NCBI GenBank assembly: GCA_964516635.1
Contig: CAZEZY010000088.1
Location: 1-9,936, forward strand
Direction: 5' to 3'
DNA: 9,936 nt
Source: CAZEZY01 sp964516635
Lineage (GTDB): Bacteria > Pseudomonadota > Gammaproteobacteria > Burkholderiales > Burkholderiaceae_C
Positions 1 through 6,852 of the stretch are shown here, piece after piece. A program made the translations under genes and the position numbers. The notes under the pieces were generated by a model. The model was not told the DNA's origin. It did not search any database and saw nothing but the letters and a program-made list of their open reading frames with translations. Positions within the stretch are counted from its first letter, which is position 1, and the number at the start of each line of letters is the position of its first letter.

Positions 1-6
1 ATCCGC

Positions 7-252
7 ATGCAAGTCGTCAACGATCCTGAACGCAAGAAAGCCCTTCTGCTTCGCCTCAAGCGTGTCGAAGGCCAGTTGCGAGGCATCCAGCGACTGATCG
101 AAGAGGGCAATGACTGTGAACAAATTGCCCAGCAACTCACAGCCGCCCGAAAGGCGCTGGACAAGTCATTCTTTATGATGGTGGGGTGTCTGATTGCCCA
201 GGGCGAAACCCCGCCCGATGACGTGGCCGATATGCTGGCGCGATTTTCCTGA
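7..252 (+). CDS. CsoR/FrmR/RcnR-family (DUF156) transcriptional regulator
   Basis: Small all-helical DNA-binding repressor of the CsoR/RcnR/FrmR/CstR family, 81 aa, close to the usual 85-90. The family signature is visible: RLKRVEGQLRGI (residues 16-27, helix 1 with the DNA-contacting basic residues), then a conserved cysteine C37 opening helix 2 (CEQIAQQL). In an ungapped comparison with remembered FrmR, CsoR and CstR sequences, the metal-ligand His position (25 residues after the first Cys) is L62 and the third ligand position (29 after) is G66, while a second cysteine is at C61. A copper CsoR (Cys-His-Cys) or nickel RcnR is therefore unlikely. The gene ends 26 bases before a persulfide dioxygenase-rhodanese gene, so I infer a thiol or persulfide sensor controlling that operon, similar in role to CstR. 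Only six bases precede the ATG, so its ribosome site and promoter cannot be seen, and a start further upstream is possible. Confidence 0.88.
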   Translation: MQVVNDPERKKALLLRLKRVEGQLRGIQRLIEEGNDCEQIAQQLTAARKALDKSFFMMVGCLIAQGETPPDDVADMLARFS

Positions 253-278
253 CGCAGTCAACGAAAGCCTCATCCAAG

Positions 279-1403
279 ATGCGACCCATACAATGTTTTG
301 ATCCCGATTCCAGCACCTACACCTACTTGCTGTTTGATGTGAACACGCGAGAGGCGCTCATCATCGATCCCGTCGATCTGCAGCTGGAGCGGGATCTGGC
401 CACGCTCAGGGAATACGGTCTCAAACTGGTCTGGACGGTCGAAACCCATGCGCACGCCGACCACATCACCAGCGCTGGCAAACTCGCCGAACATGCAGGT
501 GCCCGCACGGCTGCGCCGGTCGGCTGTGGCATCACCACCGCTTCGCGCCAGCTGCAGGACGGGGATGAATTGACGTTTGGCCGCCATACCATCCGTGCGC
601 TCGCCACGCCGGGCCACACCGTGGGCAGCATGTGCTTCACCTGGGAGGTCGATGGCCAGCGACACGTCTTCACCGGCGACACGCTGCTGATCAACGGCTG
701 CGGCCGAACCGATTTCCAGTCGGGCAGTCCGGAGGCCATGTACCACAGTCTCACCCGTGTGCTGTTTGAACTGCCAGATGACACCATCGTCTGGCCTGGG
801 CACGATTATCAGGGCCGCACCCACAGCACCATCGGGCACGAAAAGGCACACAATGCGCGCATCGCCGGCAAAACGCGGGACGAGTTCGTGGCCATCATGA
901 ACAACCTCAACCTGCCCCGACCACGGCGCATGGACGAGGCCGTGCCGGCCAACCTGACGTCAGGTCTGCGTCACGATGCCGATGGAGCCCTGTTGCAGCA
1001 GCCCCGGCCTGCTGCGGGCTATGCAGGCGATGTGTCGCCCCAACTGGCCTGGGCGTGGTTACAGGCAGGCGAAGCGTTGCTGGTCGATGTGCGAACCGAC
1101 GCCGAGCGAGAGTGGGTGGGTTTTGTGCCCGGGGCGGTTCCGCTGGCCTGGAAGCAGTGGCCTGGCATGGCGATGAACCCAGGCTTTGATGATGGCGTCC
1201 AGTCGGCAGGTGCGGCAGGCAAAAAATTGCTGATGCTGTGTCGCAGTGGCGCGCGTTCGATCGCGGCGGCCAAACGTGCCACCGAACTGGGCCTGGAAGC
1301 CTACAACGTGCTGGAAGGTTTCGAGGGGGACCCGGATGGCGAGGCTCACAGGGGTAACAAGGGGGGCTGGCGTTTCCATGGCTTGCCCTGGCGTCAGAAC
1401 TGA
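279..1403 (+). CDS. Persulfide dioxygenase (ETHE1-like) fused to rhodanese
   Basis: A 374-aa two-domain cytoplasmic enzyme. Residues 1 to about 235 form a metallo-beta-lactamase fold with the THAHADH motif (H57, H59, D61, H62), H113 in PGHT, D134 in TGDT and H175 in PGHD. H57, H113 and D134 match the mononuclear iron triad of ETHE1. Residues from about 250 to the end form a rhodanese domain with LLVDVRTDAE (267-276) and the active-site loop CRSGARS (321-327), so the catalytic cysteine C321 is present. Family knowledge: ETHE1 domains oxidise glutathione persulfide with O2 to sulfite and glutathione, and the rhodanese moves sulfane sulfur between glutathione persulfide or thiosulfate and sulfite or glutathione. 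The domain order matches the characterised Burkholderia phytofirmans PRF fusion. The ATG at 279 has only a weak GAAAG (263-267) upstream, but family N-termini begin there. Probably co-transcribed with the preceding regulator. Confidence 0.93.
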   Translation: MRPIQCFDPDSSTYTYLLFDVNTREALIIDPVDLQLERDLATLREYGLKLVWTVETHAHADHITSAGKLAEHAGARTAAPVGCGITTASRQLQDGDELTFGRHTIRALATPGHTVGSMCFTWEVDGQRHVFTGDTLLINGCGRTDFQSGSPEAMYHSLTRVLFELPDDTIVWPGHDYQGRTHSTIGHEKAHNARIAGKTRDEFVAIMNNLNLPRPRRMDEAVPANLTSGLRHDADGALLQQPRPAAGYAGDVSPQLAWAWLQAGEALLVDVRTDAEREWVGFVPGAVPLAWKQWPGMAMNPGFDDGVQSAGAAGKKLLMLCRSGARSIAAAKRATELGLEAYNVLEGFEGDPDGEAHRGNKGGWRFHGLPWRQN

Positions 1404-1453
1404 CCGCGCAGTCGCAGGGTTATTCCCTATCTGGTGCAGGCTATCATTCCGAC

Positions 1454-1936
1454 ATGACTCTGCTTGCACTGGATGTGGGAAACACGCGCCTCAAATGGGC
1501 GTTTTACGAGGAGCCTGGTGTGGGAGCGCGCATGCTGGCGCACGGCGTGCAGTTCCTGGAAAACATCGAGAAACTGGCCGAAGGCGACTGGGCCAATTTG
1601 CGTGCCCCTGCGCATGTGCTGGGTTGCGTGGTGGCAGGCGACGCCGTCAAGCGTCGGGTGGAAGAGCAACTCGAACTGTGGGATGTGTCGCCCCAGTGGG
1701 TGGTTTCCAGCAGTGAGGAAGCAGGCTTGCGCAATGGCTATGACCATCCCGCCCGACTGGGCTCAGACCGCTGGGTGGCCATGATCGGTGCCCGGCAGCG
1801 TTTGCTCAGTCGCGACATGCGCAGTCCTTGTGTCCTGGTCATGGTGGGAACCGCCGTGACCGTGGAAGCCATCGACGCTGAGGGCCGTTTTCTGGGTGGC
1901 ATCATCCTGCCCGGCCACGGCATCATGTTACGAGCC
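1454..1936 (+). CDS. coaX: Type III pantothenate kinase, 3' end lost in assembly gap
   Basis: ATP-dependent phosphorylation of pantothenate, the first step of coenzyme A synthesis, by the ASKHA-fold type III enzyme. Visible motifs are DVGNTRLKW (7-15, nucleotide phosphate binding), NGYDHPARLGSDRW (94-107, with D105 as the probable catalytic Asp of the G-x-D-R motif), GTAVTVE (132-138) and GGIILPG (148-154). Only 161 residues precede the N block. The family is about 240-260 aa, so roughly 90 C-terminal residues are missing. The ATG at 1454 places DVGNT at residue 7, as expected, although the ribosome site is poor. Betaproteobacterial coaX often sits beside birA. Here the upstream neighbour is the persulfide dioxygenase fusion, 50 bases away, and birA is not in view. 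Partial because of the gap, not because of a visible mutation. Confidence 0.92.
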
Positions 1937-2036
1937 NNNNNNNNNNNNNNNNNNNNNNNNNNNNNNNNNNNNNNNNNNNNNNNNNNNNNNNNNNNNNNNN
2001 NNNNNNNNNNNNNNNNNNNNNNNNNNNNNNNNNNNN
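1937..2036. other. Assembly gap (100 N)
   Basis: A run of exactly 100 undetermined bases. A coaX gene on the plus strand enters from the left without its C-terminus, and an amidohydrolase gene on the minus strand enters from the right without its C-terminus. By family lengths these need roughly 270 and 110 further bases. The run is therefore best treated as a fixed-size placeholder for a gap of unknown length, and translations through it are meaningless. Confidence 0.99.
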
Positions 2037-3130
2037 CCACCTCCCTCGTAACGACCCCGGTGTGAGCCATCACCATTGCCGATAAAGCAATAAGCCCCTG
2101 GCTTGGCCTGCAGCATGAAGGAAAAATCCTCGGCACCCATGGTGGGCTCCTGCACCAGAGTGGATTCATCGCCCACGATGGAACGCATCACCGCCTGGGC
2201 AAAGGCCGCTTCGGCGGGCGTGTTGACCGTGGGCGGGTAGTTCCGGCGGAAACTGAATTCGCAGGTGGCACCAAAGGCCGCACAGGTGTGCTCGGCCACG
2301 TCGCGCATGCGCTGCTCGATCATGTCCAGCACCTCAATGGTGAAGGTGCGCACCGTGCCCTGAAGCACGCAGTGGTCCGGCACCACGTTGGTGGCTTCAC
2401 CGGCGTGGATCATGGTCACCGAAATCACACCGGCGTCCACCGGTTTCTTGTTGCGTGTGATGATGGTCTGGAAGGCCTGCACCATCTGGCAGGCAACGGG
2501 CACCGGGTCGATGCCGTTGTGGGGCAGCGCGGCGTGGCTGCCCTTGCCCCGGATGGTGATGTGAAACTCGTTGCTCGACGCCATCACCGGGCCCGGGCTC
2601 ACCGCGAACGTGCCGGCCGGGTAACCCGGCCAGTTGTGCATGCCGAAAACGGCTTCCATGGGAAAGCGGTCGAAGAGCCCGTCCTTGATCATCTCGCGGG
2701 CGCCTCCGCCGCCTTCTTCGGCCGGCTGGAAGATCAGGTAGACCGTGCCATCAAAGGCTCGCTGGCTTGCCAGCACCTGCGCGGCGGCGAGCAGCATGGC
2801 GGTGTGCCCGTCGTGGCCGCAGGCATGCATCTTGCCGGGATGCTGACTGGCATGGGCAAAGGTGTTGAGTTCGGTCATGGGCAGCGCGTCCATGTCGGCG
2901 CGCAGGCCCACGCCCCGGCCGCAGGCGCCGCCATCGCGACCATGCACCACGCCCACCACGCCGGTCACGCCCAGCCCACGGTGTACTTCAATCCCCCACT
3001 TGGCCAGCTGGGCGGCCACGATGTCGGCGGTTCGGACCTCCTCGTAGCACAACTCGGGGTGGGCATGCAGGTCGCGCCGGATCTGGGTCAGGCCCTTTGC
3101 CTGCGCAAGAATGGAGTCGTTCAGCTTCAT
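2037..3130 (-). CDS. M20D-family amidohydrolase (hippurate/N-acyl-amino-acid hydrolase type), 3' end lost in gap
   Basis: Metal-dependent amidohydrolase of peptidase family M20D, which includes hippurate hydrolases, IAA-amino-acid hydrolases and N-acetyl-diaminopimelate deacetylases. 364 residues are visible, against about 395-405 for the family. Motifs in order: LHAHPELCYEE (21-31), GLRADMDALPM (75-85), HACGHDGH (102-109, ligands C104 and H106), QPAEEGGGG (135-143, E138/E139), GMHNWP (163-168, ligand H165), the dimerisation-domain GKGSHAALP (195-203) and TMGAEDF (330-336). The last conserved His region (usually HN followed by YDFND) would lie in the gap. No signal peptide, so cytoplasmic. 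The ATG at 3130 gives the standard N-terminus. It diverges from the molybdoenzyme gene across about 120-140 bases and has no partner in view to reveal its substrate. Confidence 0.92.
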
Positions 3131-3267
3131 GGCCCTGTCTCGTCAGTGTGGTCGTCGATGGTGTGGGAGGTGTACCTTGCGGCCATGGTAACCAAAAAGG
3201 CGGATCGTGGGGGCGTGATTGTCCATTCAAGCGGGCGATCGCTGTGGGCATGCCCGACAATTTGGTC

Positions 3268-5328
3268 ATGTCTGAAACGACCCAACACATCCTGGGTGCC
3301 TGCCCGCACGACTGTCCTGACACCTGCTCGTTCGTGACCCAGGTGGTTAACGGTGTGGCCGTGAAGGTGCAGGGCAACCCGGCCCACCCGCAAACCGGCG
3401 GTGTGCTGTGCACCAAGGTGTCGCGCTACACCGAGCGTACCTACCACCCCGACCGGGTGCTCACGCCGCTGCGGCGAGTCGGCCCCAAGGGCAGTGGCCA
3501 GTTCGAGCCGGTGGGCTGGGACGAGGCACTTGACAAGATCGCGAGTCGGCTCAAGGCCATTGCCGCGCGCGATCCGCAGGCCATCCTGCCCTACAGCTAT
3601 GCCGGCACCATGGGGCTGGTGCAGGGTGAAAGCATCGCGGCGCGGTTTTTTCATCGACTGGGCGCTTCCAGACTGGACCGGACCATCTGCGCCTCGGCGG
3701 GCGCTGCAGGTCTGGAATACACGCTGGGCGCCAAACTCGGCATGCGGGTGGAGTTTTTCGCGGAATCCCGGCTCATCCTCATCTGGGGCAGCAATTCGAT
3801 CGGTAGCAACCTTCACTTCTGGCGTTACGCGCAGGAGGCCAAACGGCGCGGGGCGAAGCTGGTCTGCATCGATCCGCGCCGCAGCGAAACCGCGGACAAG
3901 TGCCACGAGCACCTCGCCATCCTGCCGGGTTCGGACGCAGCGCTGGCCTATGCGCTCATGCACGAGTGCATCGTGAACGGCTGGCTGGACCATGGCTACC
4001 TGGCGCGCCATACGCTGGGCTGGCCTGAACTGCGCGACCGCGCACTCGAATGGCCCCCTGAGCGGGCGGCACAAACCTGTGGCATTGAAGCCGGGCAGAT
4101 CATCCGCCTGGCGCAGGACCTGGGGCGTTGCTTCGAGCGCCAGGAGCCGATGGCCATTCGACTCAACTACGGCATGCAGCGTGCCCATGGAGGCGCCAAT
4201 GCGGTGCGCGCCGTGGCCTGTCTGCCGGCTTTGCTGGGTGCATGGCGGCATCGGGCGGGTGGCCTGTTGCTGAGCAGTTCAGGGGCATTCCCCGTGCAGC
4301 GCGACCGTCTTCAGCGGCCCGACCTGCTCGCCCAATCGGGGGGGCCGGCGCCCCGCATTGTCAACATGAGCACCATCGGGGACGACTTGCTGCGTCCCGC
4401 TTCCGAGGCGTTTGGCCCGCGTATCGAGGCGATGGTGGTGTACAACAGCAATCCAGTCGCGGTGGCGCCCGAGTCCGGCAAAGTGGTGGCTGGCTTTGCC
4501 CGCGACGACCTGTTCACGGTGGTGCTGGAGCATTTCCTGACGGACACCGCCGACCACGCCGACTATGTGCTGCCGGCCACCACCCAACTCGAGCACTGGG
4601 ACATTCATGCCAGCTACGGCCACACCGACGTGCTGCTCAACCGGCCCGCCATCGCTCCGCTCGGGCAGGCCAGGCCCAACACGCAGATCTTCCGGGAACT
4701 GGCCCAGCGCATGGGTTTTGACGATCCGTGCTTTGCCGATGACGACGAAACGCTGTGTCGGCAGGCCTATGGCGATGCAGTGGATTTCGATATCCTGCTG
4801 CGTGACGGCTATGCCAGCCTGCCCTTGCCCGAAGCCCCTTTTGCCGAGGGCGGATTCCCGACCCCTTCTGGCAAGTGCGAGCTGTTCAGCGAGCGCCTGT
4901 GCGCCATGGGTCGTGATGGCCTTCCGGAGGTGCTGCCCAACCACGAAGCCATCGGCAGTGACCCGCGCTACCCGCTGGCGATGATTTCGCCACCCGCCAG
5001 GCATTTCCTCAACTCCACCTTTGTCAACGTGCAGTCGCTGCGCGATGGAGAAGGCGAACCGGTGCTGGAAATCCACCCTGACGATGCCGCCCCGCGTGGG
5101 GTGGCCGATGGCGACCGCGTCTGCGTGTTCAACGACCGGGGTCGCTACGAATGCGTGGCCCGGGTGGGGGCGCGGGCGCGTCCGGGGGTGGTCAACGGGC
5201 TGGGCATCTGGTGGCGCAAGTTCGGGCTGAACGGCACCAATGTGAACGAACTGACGCACCAGCGCCTGACCGATCTGGGACGTGCCCCGACGTTCTACGA
5301 CTGCCTGGTGGAGGTGCGTCGGGCATGA
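3268..5328 (+). CDS. Molybdopterin oxidoreductase with N-terminal 4Fe-4S motif
   Basis: A 686-aa member of the DMSO-reductase superfamily (bis-pterin-guanine-dinucleotide molybdenum enzymes). The N-terminus carries C12-x3-C16-x3-C20-x27-C48, a ligand set for one 4Fe-4S cluster (CPHDCPDTC and GGVLCTK). The central catalytic domain includes RTICASAGAAG (138-148), where C141 lies near the usual metal-ligand position and could be a cysteine Mo ligand (inferred). ILIWGSN and CIDPRRSETA are typical cofactor-binding segments. The C-terminal dinucleotide-binding domain includes ISPPARHFLNST and ends near FYDCLVEV. No twin-arginine signal is seen, so it is probably cytoplasmic. Substrate unknown. I chose ATG 3268 because it puts the first Cys at residue 12, as in relatives; ATG 3250, in frame and six codons earlier, is equally possible, and neither has a good ribosome site. 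No electron-transfer subunit or cofactor gene is adjacent. The stop overlaps the next start. Confidence 0.92.
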   Translation: MSETTQHILGACPHDCPDTCSFVTQVVNGVAVKVQGNPAHPQTGGVLCTKVSRYTERTYHPDRVLTPLRRVGPKGSGQFEPVGWDEALDKIASRLKAIAARDPQAILPYSYAGTMGLVQGESIAARFFHRLGASRLDRTICASAGAAGLEYTLGAKLGMRVEFFAESRLILIWGSNSIGSNLHFWRYAQEAKRRGAKLVCIDPRRSETADKCHEHLAILPGSDAALAYALMHECIVNGWLDHGYLARHTLGWPELRDRALEWPPERAAQTCGIEAGQIIRLAQDLGRCFERQEPMAIRLNYGMQRAHGGANAVRAVACLPALLGAWRHRAGGLLLSSSGAFPVQRDRLQRPDLLAQSGGPAPRIVNMSTIGDDLLRPASEAFGPRIEAMVVYNSNPVAVAPESGKVVAGFARDDLFTVVLEHFLTDTADHADYVLPATTQLEHWDIHASYGHTDVLLNRPAIAPLGQARPNTQIFRELAQRMGFDDPCFADDDETLCRQAYGDAVDFDILLRDGYASLPLPEAPFAEGGFPTPSGKCELFSERLCAMGRDGLPEVLPNHEAIGSDPRYPLAMISPPARHFLNSTFVNVQSLRDGEGEPVLEIHPDDAAPRGVADGDRVCVFNDRGRYECVARVGARARPGVVNGLGIWWRKFGLNGTNVNELTHQRLTDLGRAPTFYDCLVEVRRA
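5310..5314 (+). promoter_or_regulatory. Ribosome binding site of the aminopeptidase gene
   Basis: GGAGG, a near-consensus Shine-Dalgarno sequence inside the end of the molybdoenzyme gene, 10 bases before ATG 5325. It decides the start of the next gene at the ATGA overlap, rather than any in-frame codon further upstream. Confidence 0.75.
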
Positions 5329-6494
5329 GGCGCTGGCGGTTGTGGGCCTGGGTGCCTGGCCTGTTCCTGATGGTGAGCGGGTGTGCCAGTGCACCGGCGG
5401 GTGATGGCCTCAATCGTCTGGATGCGCCCTCACGCCAGTGGGTGACCCATCCCGCTTATTACCTGCAGTCGGTGGGCGGACACCTGGCCCTGCTGCAGGC
5501 AGCGCGCCCGGTGGCCGAATGGCTGGACGATCCGGCCACCCCCGCGGCGCTGAAACAGCGGCTGGAGCTGGCGCAGTCCATCCGCGACTTTGCGTCCGAT
5601 GTGCTTCACCTGCCCCGCAACGCCAGCTACACCCGTTTTGCTGACCTGCAACGGCGGGCGGTGGTGTGGAACGTGGTGGCAGCTCCACCGCATGCGCTGG
5701 CCCTGCACACCTGGTGTTTTCCGGTGGCCGGCTGCCTGGGTTACAAAGGCTTCTACGCCGAAACGGCGGCCCGGGATTTTGCCGCAACCCTGCCGCCCGA
5801 ATGGGACGTGGGCGTGTACCCCGTAATCGCCTATTCCACGCTGGGCTGGACCAACTGGCTGGGAGGCGACCCGCTGCTCAGCACCTTCATGCACCTGCCT
5901 GATGGCGAACTGGCGCGCCTGATCTTTCACGAACTGGCGCATCAGCAACTCTTCCTGTCGGGCGACACGGCGTTCAACGAATCCTTCGCCACGGCGGTGG
6001 AGCGGCTGGGTGGGGCCTTGTGGCTGGCGCAGCAGGCCAGCCCCAGGGCTCGCGAGGTCTACAGCACTTTTGATGCCCGGCGCCAGGCGTTTCGAGCATT
6101 GGCCCGTGAAACGCGCCTCAGCCTGCAGGCCCTCTACGAACAGGCCACTGCCGAGGCTTGGCCCCATCACCAGACCGAGGCCGTCAAGGCCCAGCAGTTG
6201 GCCGCATTTCGTGCGCGCTACGAAGCCCTCAAGGCCTCATGGGGTGGGTTTGCCGGTTATGACCTATGGGCTGAGCAGGCCAACAATGCCCTGTTTGCCG
6301 TGCAGGCCGCCTACGATCAGTGGGTGCCCGCGTTCGAGGCCCTGTTTGAAGTCGAAGGGCGAGATTTCCCGCGGTTTTACGAGGCGGCGCGGGCGCTTTC
6401 GCGGCTGCCTGCTGAGAAGCGAGAAGCGCGTCTGAAGGGCTTGATGCCCACAGGGCAGCGCATTCACTCCAGCGTATCCACCAGTTCGATGTAA
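5325..6494 (+). CDS. Lipoprotein zinc aminopeptidase (predicted aminopeptidase, PF10023 type)
   Basis: A 389-aa predicted zinc aminopeptidase (Aminopep/COG4324 type). The N-terminus is a lipoprotein signal: basic MRRWR, a hydrophobic stretch, then the lipobox VSGC with C20 as the lipidated residue. A21-S22 follow it, with no Asp at +2, so outer-membrane sorting is likely. The zinc motif is H202-E203-L-A-H206, and E219 in FNESFA is a plausible third ligand. WCFPVAGCLGYKGFY (130-144) is typical of the family. It should act in the periplasm on peptides; the substrate is not known. It starts inside the molybdoenzyme stop codon (ATGA), so the two are translationally coupled. At the 3' end it overlaps the minus-strand acyl-CoA-binding gene by 31 bases, and the Ser-rich tail IHSSVSTSSM is encoded mainly by antisense of that gene. 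The start is fixed by a strong GGAGG. Confidence 0.87.
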   Translation: MRRWRLWAWVPGLFLMVSGCASAPAGDGLNRLDAPSRQWVTHPAYYLQSVGGHLALLQAARPVAEWLDDPATPAALKQRLELAQSIRDFASDVLHLPRNASYTRFADLQRRAVVWNVVAAPPHALALHTWCFPVAGCLGYKGFYAETAARDFAATLPPEWDVGVYPVIAYSTLGWTNWLGGDPLLSTFMHLPDGELARLIFHELAHQQLFLSGDTAFNESFATAVERLGGALWLAQQASPRAREVYSTFDARRQAFRALARETRLSLQALYEQATAEAWPHHQTEAVKAQQLAAFRARYEALKASWGGFAGYDLWAEQANNALFAVQAAYDQWVPAFEALFEVEGRDFPRFYEAARALSRLPAEKREARLKGLMPTGQRIHSSVSTSSM

Positions 6495-6718
6495 CGCTGC
6501 ATGGCGTCATCGGCGCAGGTGCCCTTGAGAGCCGTCCACGCGTCCCATTTGGCCCGGCCCACCAGGTCGCTGAACCCCGGTTTGGTGGCGGCGTTGTCGC
6601 CCTCGGTGGCCTGCTTGTACAGCGCGTACAGTTTCAGCAGGGTCTGGTTGTCGGGCCGCCGGGTCAAGTCCTGGGTGGATGCCACGGCGGCTTCAAAAGC
6701 GGATTTCAGATCAGACAC
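6464..6718 (-). CDS. Acyl-CoA-binding protein (ACBP)
   Basis: Small cytosolic four-helix protein that binds long-chain acyl-CoA esters. With the GTG start at 6718 it is 84 aa, the usual ACBP length. All main ligand contacts of bovine ACBP are matched: Y31, K35 (in YALYKQAT), K57 (in AKWDAW) and Y76 (in AMQRYIELV). The start is inferred: family N-termini read SDLKxAFEAAV, exactly what follows this GTG, whereas the in-frame ATG at 6772 would add 18 residues unlike the family. The ribosome site is weak (GAGTA upstream). It is monocistronic as far as can be seen, divergent from rmlB across 134 bases, and convergent with the aminopeptidase gene, which it overlaps by 31 bases. A role in buffering the acyl-CoA pool or in fatty-acid metabolism is family knowledge only; nothing here gives a specific pathway. 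Confidence 0.9.
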   Translation of the reverse strand: MSDLKSAFEAAVASTQDLTRRPDNQTLLKLYALYKQATEGDNAATKPGFSDLVGRAKWDAWTALKGTCADDAMQRYIELVDTLE

Positions 6719-6808
6719 GGGTGAGTACTCAACACAATGACAGCCGCGATTGTGCCCGTTGCCTGGCACCACTCAGGTGTTCCTTCGAGAGATCAGTGTC
6801 ACCTGTCC

Positions 6809-6814
6809 GATAAT
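6809..6814 (+). promoter_or_regulatory. Possible -10 box for rmlBD
   Basis: GATAAT matches the sigma-70 -10 consensus TATAAT at five of six positions, 38 bases upstream of the rmlB ATG, in the divergent region between the acyl-CoA-binding gene and rmlB. No good -35 hexamer is present 16-19 bases upstream, so the call is weak. Confidence 0.33.
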
Positions 6815-6840
6815 GCACCGCATTTCAACGCATAAGCATC

Positions 6841-6844
6841 AGGG
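6841..6844 (+). promoter_or_regulatory. Ribosome binding site of rmlB
   Basis: AGGG, 8 bases before ATG 6853, supports the chosen rmlB start, which also gives the standard N-terminal MILVTGGAGFIG. Confidence 0.6.
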
Positions 6845-6852
6845 CAGCAACC

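Noticed and set aside
1442..1447. TATCAT as a -10 box for coaX
   Set aside because: It lies only 6 bases before the ATG, would imply a leaderless message, and has no -35 partner at the right distance.
1454..2065. Reading coaX as a continuous frame through the N block to a stop at 2065
   Set aside because: The residues after the N block come from the antisense of the amidohydrolase gene, so this is an artefact of translating unknown bases.
3131..3249. Promoters in the divergent region between the amidohydrolase and molybdoenzyme genes
   Set aside because: Both genes probably start transcription here, but I found no convincing -35/-10 pair or operator repeat, so none is called.
2288..3337. 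Long plus-strand open frame opposite the amidohydrolase gene
   Set aside because: Its His/Gly/Ala-rich translation shows no recognisable domain and mirrors the M20D gene, whose motifs are complete in order. It is an antisense shadow of GC-rich coding sequence.
3127..5394. Two long minus-strand open frames (3127-4251 and 4279-5394) opposite the molybdoenzyme gene
   Set aside because: No recognisable domain or plausible start context, and the plus strand encodes a full, motif-complete oxidoreductase there.
6719..6772. ATG at 6772 as the start of the acyl-CoA-binding protein
   Set aside because: It adds 18 residues (MVPGNGHNRG and onward) not seen in the family. The GTG at 6718 gives the standard N-terminus and length.
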